Below, in pieces: positions 59,089-64,000 of a stretch of DNA of 64,000 nt. Position 1 is the first letter of the stretch. Each line of letters opens with the position of its first letter. The DNA is from Cliona cf. orientalis (Eukaryota > Porifera > Demospongiae > Clionaida > Clionaidae): contig OZ005693.1 of the NCBI GenBank assembly GCA_963930775.1, positions 6,014,001-6,078,000 of the forward strand. Direction: 5' to 3'. Position numbers and translations under genes: made by a program. The notes under the pieces are model-generated. The model was given only the letters and a program-made list of their open reading frames with translations, had not been told where the DNA came from and did not search any database.

Positions 59089-61950
59089 TTAAATTATAGC
59101 TTCAGCAGCAGCCTTATAAAAGTCTTGAACAGTGATTCCACTTGGAAGGGCTAGCTTTTTCATCCACGACTCGGCCTTCATTGCAATGAGCTCCCATTCA
59201 TCCTGTTCACTGGAGTACTTCTTTCTCAGTAGAGTAAGGATCAGAACGGTAGCCCAAACAGTAGCAACAATGCCTTTGCACTCACTTGGACATGCAGCTT
59301 CAATCACTGTCTGTGGCTTATCCATCAACTTTGTCACTGTGCCATCAAACTTCCATGAACCATCAGCTTGTTGAGCAGCAATGATAGAAGACAGTCTATC
59401 ACCGTGACTGGATGCAGCAGCAGTGGATGAATGTTGAGGTGGTAATCTTGAAGATGCTGATAAAGTACTTGAATTCAATGCCCTTGCTAATTCAAGATTA
59501 CTTTGATTTTCTTCCAATTTCATGCATTCGAGTTCTTCTTCAAGATCATCAATATCCAACTCTTGATCATGAAAGCTGTCAGAGTCAGAGTCAACTCTGG
59601 CCAGAGAGTCTTCAACTGCTGCACTTCTGACAGCCCTCCTCTTGGTATCTGGTTTAGATGATTCACTTTTACTACCAGAAAGGCGACTTGATAAACCAGA
59701 AAAGAGTGAACCAAATGAAAATCCACTTTTTTTCTTAGCTTTCTTATAGAAGGCTGTTGAAGAACAGTTGAGATCCTCAGCTTTCTCCAATAAGTCATCA
59801 AGACGATCACCTCTGGCTAGCATTGAATCAATATTTGACGACATTGCCATGGAAATAGCAGCAGTTTGTTGTTGAAGACACTGAATACTCGACTCTTCTG
59901 GTGCTTGAATATCCCATACCTTCATAGCACCCGTGATAGGCTCACTATTCCCTTCATCCACAGCAATGAAAGCAGTGTGGGATGAGATCACACTTGACTC
60001 GATACTCAACTTGATAATTTCCTCCCTATTCTTGTCCTGATCCTGCCAGTCTTTGATGAGAGCCTTTGCAGCAAGGTGGTGGATGGTAAGGAGAGATGGA
60101 GGGCTAGCATTGACAGCATTGAACGTAAATGGAATGGAAAATTCTATCTTCTTCCCAAGGATATTTCCCTTTAAAACAGCCTGAGAAGTGATTTCCTGGT
60201 CCACAGGCGATCCTTTGGCAGTTATGATACCATAAACCACCATTTTCTCTCCGTTATAGACGGCTGGCAGATTTTGAGGACTTTGCTGAACCACATAGCT
60301 CCTGGGTAATTTGAAGTCTACACTGACATCTGTTACTGCTGGCTGTAGTGCCTTTTTAAGACTCCTGATAACCTACAGTACATCCACAATTGCATAAAAA
60401 ATGATCTATTGTGAGAATAAGATATTATACCTTTGGCTGCAATCTCTCTCCAAACTTAACAAACTCTGCTGTTCCATTCCCAGCATGGGCCAGACCTTCT
60501 ACTAGTGCAGTCGAGGCACCAGATCCAATTCCAAACGTAAAACACCTACACATAATAATGGAAGTAAATACACTTATCACATCATGCAAGCAACATAAGG
60601 CAATTATACTAATAGCTGGCTCGTAAGGAGCATTGCATACAAGAATTTTGATAAGTCATGGGTGTATCCACTATCTAGTGTCATTGTACTCATTGGGAGT
60701 AAATATGAAGCAGTGCCCTAAAATTAATACCTTGTAGTTACTGCATTTTCCTTCATCTTCCTGATGCAGGCATCAGTGTTGCTGACAGCTCCATCTGTGA
60801 GGACAAAGATCTGTCTGGGAAGACCAGAGGTTATCTTTTCTCTGAAGATGTATTCCAAGGGCTGAAGCAGCTCCGTCCCACCAAGATTTGCTTGCATTTC
60901 TCGTGCATGCTGAGTTGCCTTGTCCAGCGTCTCTTGGGTGTATGGAACGCTTACAGCAGAAAACAACTTCTCATAGCGGGAACCAAATCCAATGATATTG
61001 AAGTTACATCCTTCTGGCAAACTCTTCAGGAATAAAATCAATGTTTCACGTGCACTGTTGATGAAGCCACCACTCATACTACCACTTCTGTCCACAAGGA
61101 AGATGAACTCACAAGCAGCGTCAACGTTGTCAAACTCGGGAAAGAAGTTGATCATTACTGCAGGTGCTTCCATAATGCCTTCTCTCTCTGAGGAGCCACC
61201 TTCCACCAATGCAGTGGGGGCGTGTGGTTGTGTGTGTTTGATCAGGATCACCAGATCTCCCACAAGTTGCTCTGAACCAGCCAGGACTACGCCTATCCTA
61301 TCTCCACCATTGCTCCGTGTGGTTATAATCGTGTGTGTTGGAGAAGTTACTTCAGCAACCTCTTGAGCATTGAGCACAGTGAGCTGGAAGTGCTGCACAC
61401 AGGAGGTGCTTGCCTGCTCCACCTGTGTTTGAGCCCCGCCCCCAATTCCAGCCAGTGGATCTGACGACCCAGTGGGGCTGTACCTCGGCTTGAGGCTGGA
61501 TGGCAGGGAAAAGCGCATATTCCCTTCTGCATCGATCCCGAGCTCTCCAACAAGCTTGAGATGGATCTCTGCTTCTTTCCCAGCTGGGAGATTTCCCAGG
61601 CTGATGTTGAACACGTCTCCACTCTTCTCTTCTGCCAGAGCGGCCGTCTGTCCACTGGCCAAGGCATCATCATAGTCTGCACGAGCCTCCTCCTTTTCTT
61701 TGAGCTGGGTCTTGATCTTTCGACCATCAATGACGGCAGTCAGTCCAACGATAGCGTGAGACTGCTCCAAGGGGAACCGAAACACGACCTCGGCGGGCTC
61801 GGAGGACTCGTTGGCGTACTTGAGGGTTGACTCCAGCCCCAGAACGTATCCCTGAATTTCCGCCTCCACTGTGACATTCTTGAGTGGAAGGGCTATTTGC
61901 TTGCCCTTAAATAAAAGCCCAACCTTATCGATGATACTCTGCATGACCAA
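59089..61950 (-). CDS. VIT/VWA protein with embedded R-SNARE helix (VWA2)
   Basis: Exons are 60731-61950, 60431-60545 and 59089-60372, giving about 872 residues. The start is MVMQSIIDKV (or the second Met). The VIT domain and the VWA domain with DRSGSMSGG and LTDGAVSNTD are nearly identical to VWA1. After MKVWDIQAPEESSIQ a synaptobrevin-type R-SNARE segment follows (59727-59890): LQQQTAAISMAMSS, then NIDSMLARGDRLDDLLEKAE, then NCSSTAFYKKAKK. The zero-layer Arg is the R of MLARG. Ser-rich and acidic coiled stretches (DIDDLEEELECMKLEENQ) follow. The C-terminal domain runs SIIAAQQADGSW, ATVWATVLILTLLRKKYSS, EWELIAMKAESWMKK. No membrane anchor follows the SNARE helix, unlike a true synaptobrevin. 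The family is clear; the SNARE insertion is read from the motif only. Confidence 0.88.
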
Positions 61951-64000
61951 GAATAAAAATAATTAAACTTGTGAGCTTTATATACCAGGAATTGGTTAAA
62001 AATAGCTATTGCTGTGTACGTGTAATAGCACCTTGTAGCTTTTTTTAGAACAGCTGCGTCATGATTGCGCATGCTCGAGCGCTCAGAGCTAGAGCGTGAC
62101 ACGTCCGCAAATCACCCGGGCCGGGGCTTTGTGCTTGTGGTCTACTTGATTCAATCAAGCATGGAATGATGAGTGTTTGGTGATGCATACATGTACACTC
62201 ACTCAAGGCCTAAGATTTATTTTCTTTGAGCTGGGTCTTGATGCCTGATAATAATTATCTTTGCCACCTGTATAAAGATTGTGCTTTCTCCTAGCTAATA
62301 CCCCAACTCTATCGGGGTCACTAACCTACTCTAGCCGCTCTGCATCTGAAAGCCCTCATCCCACTGCTAGCACACTCATCACAATGCCTTGGATCCACTT
62401 CATTCCAAGTACTACTTGAAGTAGCTACCATCACCACATGGAACTTGCTTCCCTCTGATACTCCTCTATAGCTCCTTATTAAGATTGCATTTAAATGTTA
62501 ATTATTAATTATTATGGCTACTTTAACTATTCCCATTTGGTTGTATATATGCTTGTAGTAGCTATTACTGTAACCTCTGCATTGTGCTACGGAAACTTCA
62601 CTCTAAGTAGAACAAAAGTATTATCATAATAACTAATTTGTGGGTCCGGGGGCTGGGGGAGCACTTGGGTAGTTGGACATATTCTAAATAATATTATAGC
62701 TAGGGCACGCAGAATGAGAAATAAAAAGCAGGTCCAATTCAGATACTTATTGGTATAACTAGCTCTACACAGAGAAGTACATCCATATGATCCTGATATT
62801 TGTGAAAGGATTGGCAGCTTATTTACATGTGAGTGTGGCTCACTATTGTCAGGATGTAGCTGATCAGATCTATAGTCATGCCCCCAGGCTGTGTCAATGT
62901 TAAACTTGAAGGTATATAAAAGCCAAATAAATTAACAGAGAAATTGTTATGGTCTTGAATTTTCGTACACACTATCAGGATTCAAAACCATGCACCACCC
63001 CCATCCCAATTTATCACCTCTACCTTGCTCTATACTATATACTGGTGGTGGTTACTAGTCACTATAATAATATTATTACTATTTTTGGGAATATTATAGC
63101 AGTAGCACTTGTATATTACTCACAAGATTTAGTCATGAATTGATTGCTCCAATAGCTCATTGTAGCTGATATTCCATGACTTTAGACAACTTACAGTAAA
63201 GGCAAAGATTTTGACATCTTCAATATCTCTCCTCGCATCAAGTCCGAAGGCTTAGAGTAACACTGTCTATACAGTATTCCCATAAGTTTTGGTACATACA
63301 AGTGTTGGCAATATGAGTAGCTATATCCTTGACAAGTATCTAGGGTCAAAATTGTAACATGAGTCATGCAGTATTAATAATGTTATTATGCTCAATAGGG
63401 ATTATGCATCACCACATGGACATTATTCCACACCTATCAGTGATACCTCAATCCTTTAATTAACATTTGAAAAGCCTGACATAAAAGTATGCATCTAGGT
63501 AGAGTGCTTCATGTATCACGAATGATCAACAATAATTATGCTATCAACAGATGATGATATCAAGGGCAAATCGATTAACAGGTAGTTAAAAAAATCGGTG
63601 GACCAAGCCGGGATTTGAATCCAGGACCTTCTAAATTTTAGGTAATCAGACTCTCATAACAACAAACATAGGCATAGGAAGATGATTTAATTGGGTGCTC
63701 TGATGCCTATGTGTACGCTAAATTGATAACATAAAAAACAATTCAGAGCAAAGTATGACTTTGTGTGTGTTTCACTCAGAAATTTCATGGGTCACCCGGT
63801 GCACCCGTGCTTCCTATGCCAGTGACAAAGCTACGTACTGCATGGGCCCTAATGGCAGGGGAGTGTACAATAGGTGGTATATACATCCTGTGATCATTTA
63901 TGTCAATGATCGAAGCCAGACTTACAGTCTACTGATCATGAGTATTCACGGATATAGTGACTGGATACTGATAGACTTCACACAGCACAGATTGTATGCT
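61951..64000. other. Intergenic region downstream of window genes
   Basis: No gene was recognised. Near 62100 a CG-rich patch may be the VWA2 promoter. The rest is AT-rich and ends with a decayed tRNA-like sequence at 63590-63650. Confidence 0.45.
63590..63652 (-). repeat. tRNA-like 3' half, decayed
   Basis: On the minus strand GGTCCTGGATTCAAATCCCG has a good B box and leads to GCTTGGTCCACCGA, then TTTTTTT. A matching 5' acceptor half (GGACCAA) and A box are not visible, so this is a tRNA relic or SINE piece. Confidence 0.4.

Noticed and set aside
63590-63652. A tRNA gene on the minus strand
   Set aside because: The B box and a T run are present, but no 5' acceptor half or A box could be found.

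Overview
This is eukaryotic, animal-type DNA: intron-split genes with GT-AG junctions, a nuclear tRNA gene with a pol III terminator, and very dense small DNA transposons. The gene set and intron style fit an invertebrate, and I favour a sponge or another early-branching animal. Part of that rests on remembering a remnant's OB-fold family as expanded in sponges, so the taxon is an inference. No intact virus-like or LTR element was seen.

Layout. 0.9-2.6 kb: the last two exons of the RNA ligase RTCB (+). 8.8-23.1 kb: a SUV39H-type H3K9 methyltransferase (+), whose chromodomain is cut by an 11.1-kb intron packed with miniature transposons. 23.4-33.0 kb: MANF, an ER-stress neurotrophic-factor homologue (-). 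33.2 kb: tRNA-Gln(CTG) (-). 33.3-38.2 kb: the kinase CDK20/CCRK (-, 12 exons). 38.3-38.9 kb: a one-pass, Ser/Thr-rich membrane protein (+), divergent from CDK20. 40.9-41.6 kb: a COMTD1-like O-methyltransferase (-). 41.9-44.7 kb: a VIT/VWA protein (VWA1, +). 45.4-49.2 kb and 49.5-58.5 kb: two peroxiredoxin-5 genes in tandem (-). 59.1-61.9 kb: a second VIT/VWA protein (VWA2, -). 62-64 kb: no gene recognised.

The most interesting item is the VWA1/VWA2 pair. Both share a near-identical VIT domain, VWA domain and C-terminal domain. That C-terminal domain resembles the ends of human VWA5A and of PARP4, whose C-terminus binds major vault protein. At the same internal position the two carry unrelated modules. 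VWA1 has a histone H3 N-terminal-tail mimic (KQTARRSTGGKAPRRHL, with H3 K9 replaced by R) followed by a lysine-rich and SR-rich stretch. VWA2 has an R-SNARE (synaptobrevin-like) helix without a membrane anchor. This looks like a fixed scaffold with an exchangeable cargo slot, possibly loading different modules into vault particles. The shared architecture is seen in the sequence; the vault link is inference.

Coding coordinates come from hand-placed splice junctions and may be off by a base in places. Repeat boundaries are approximate.
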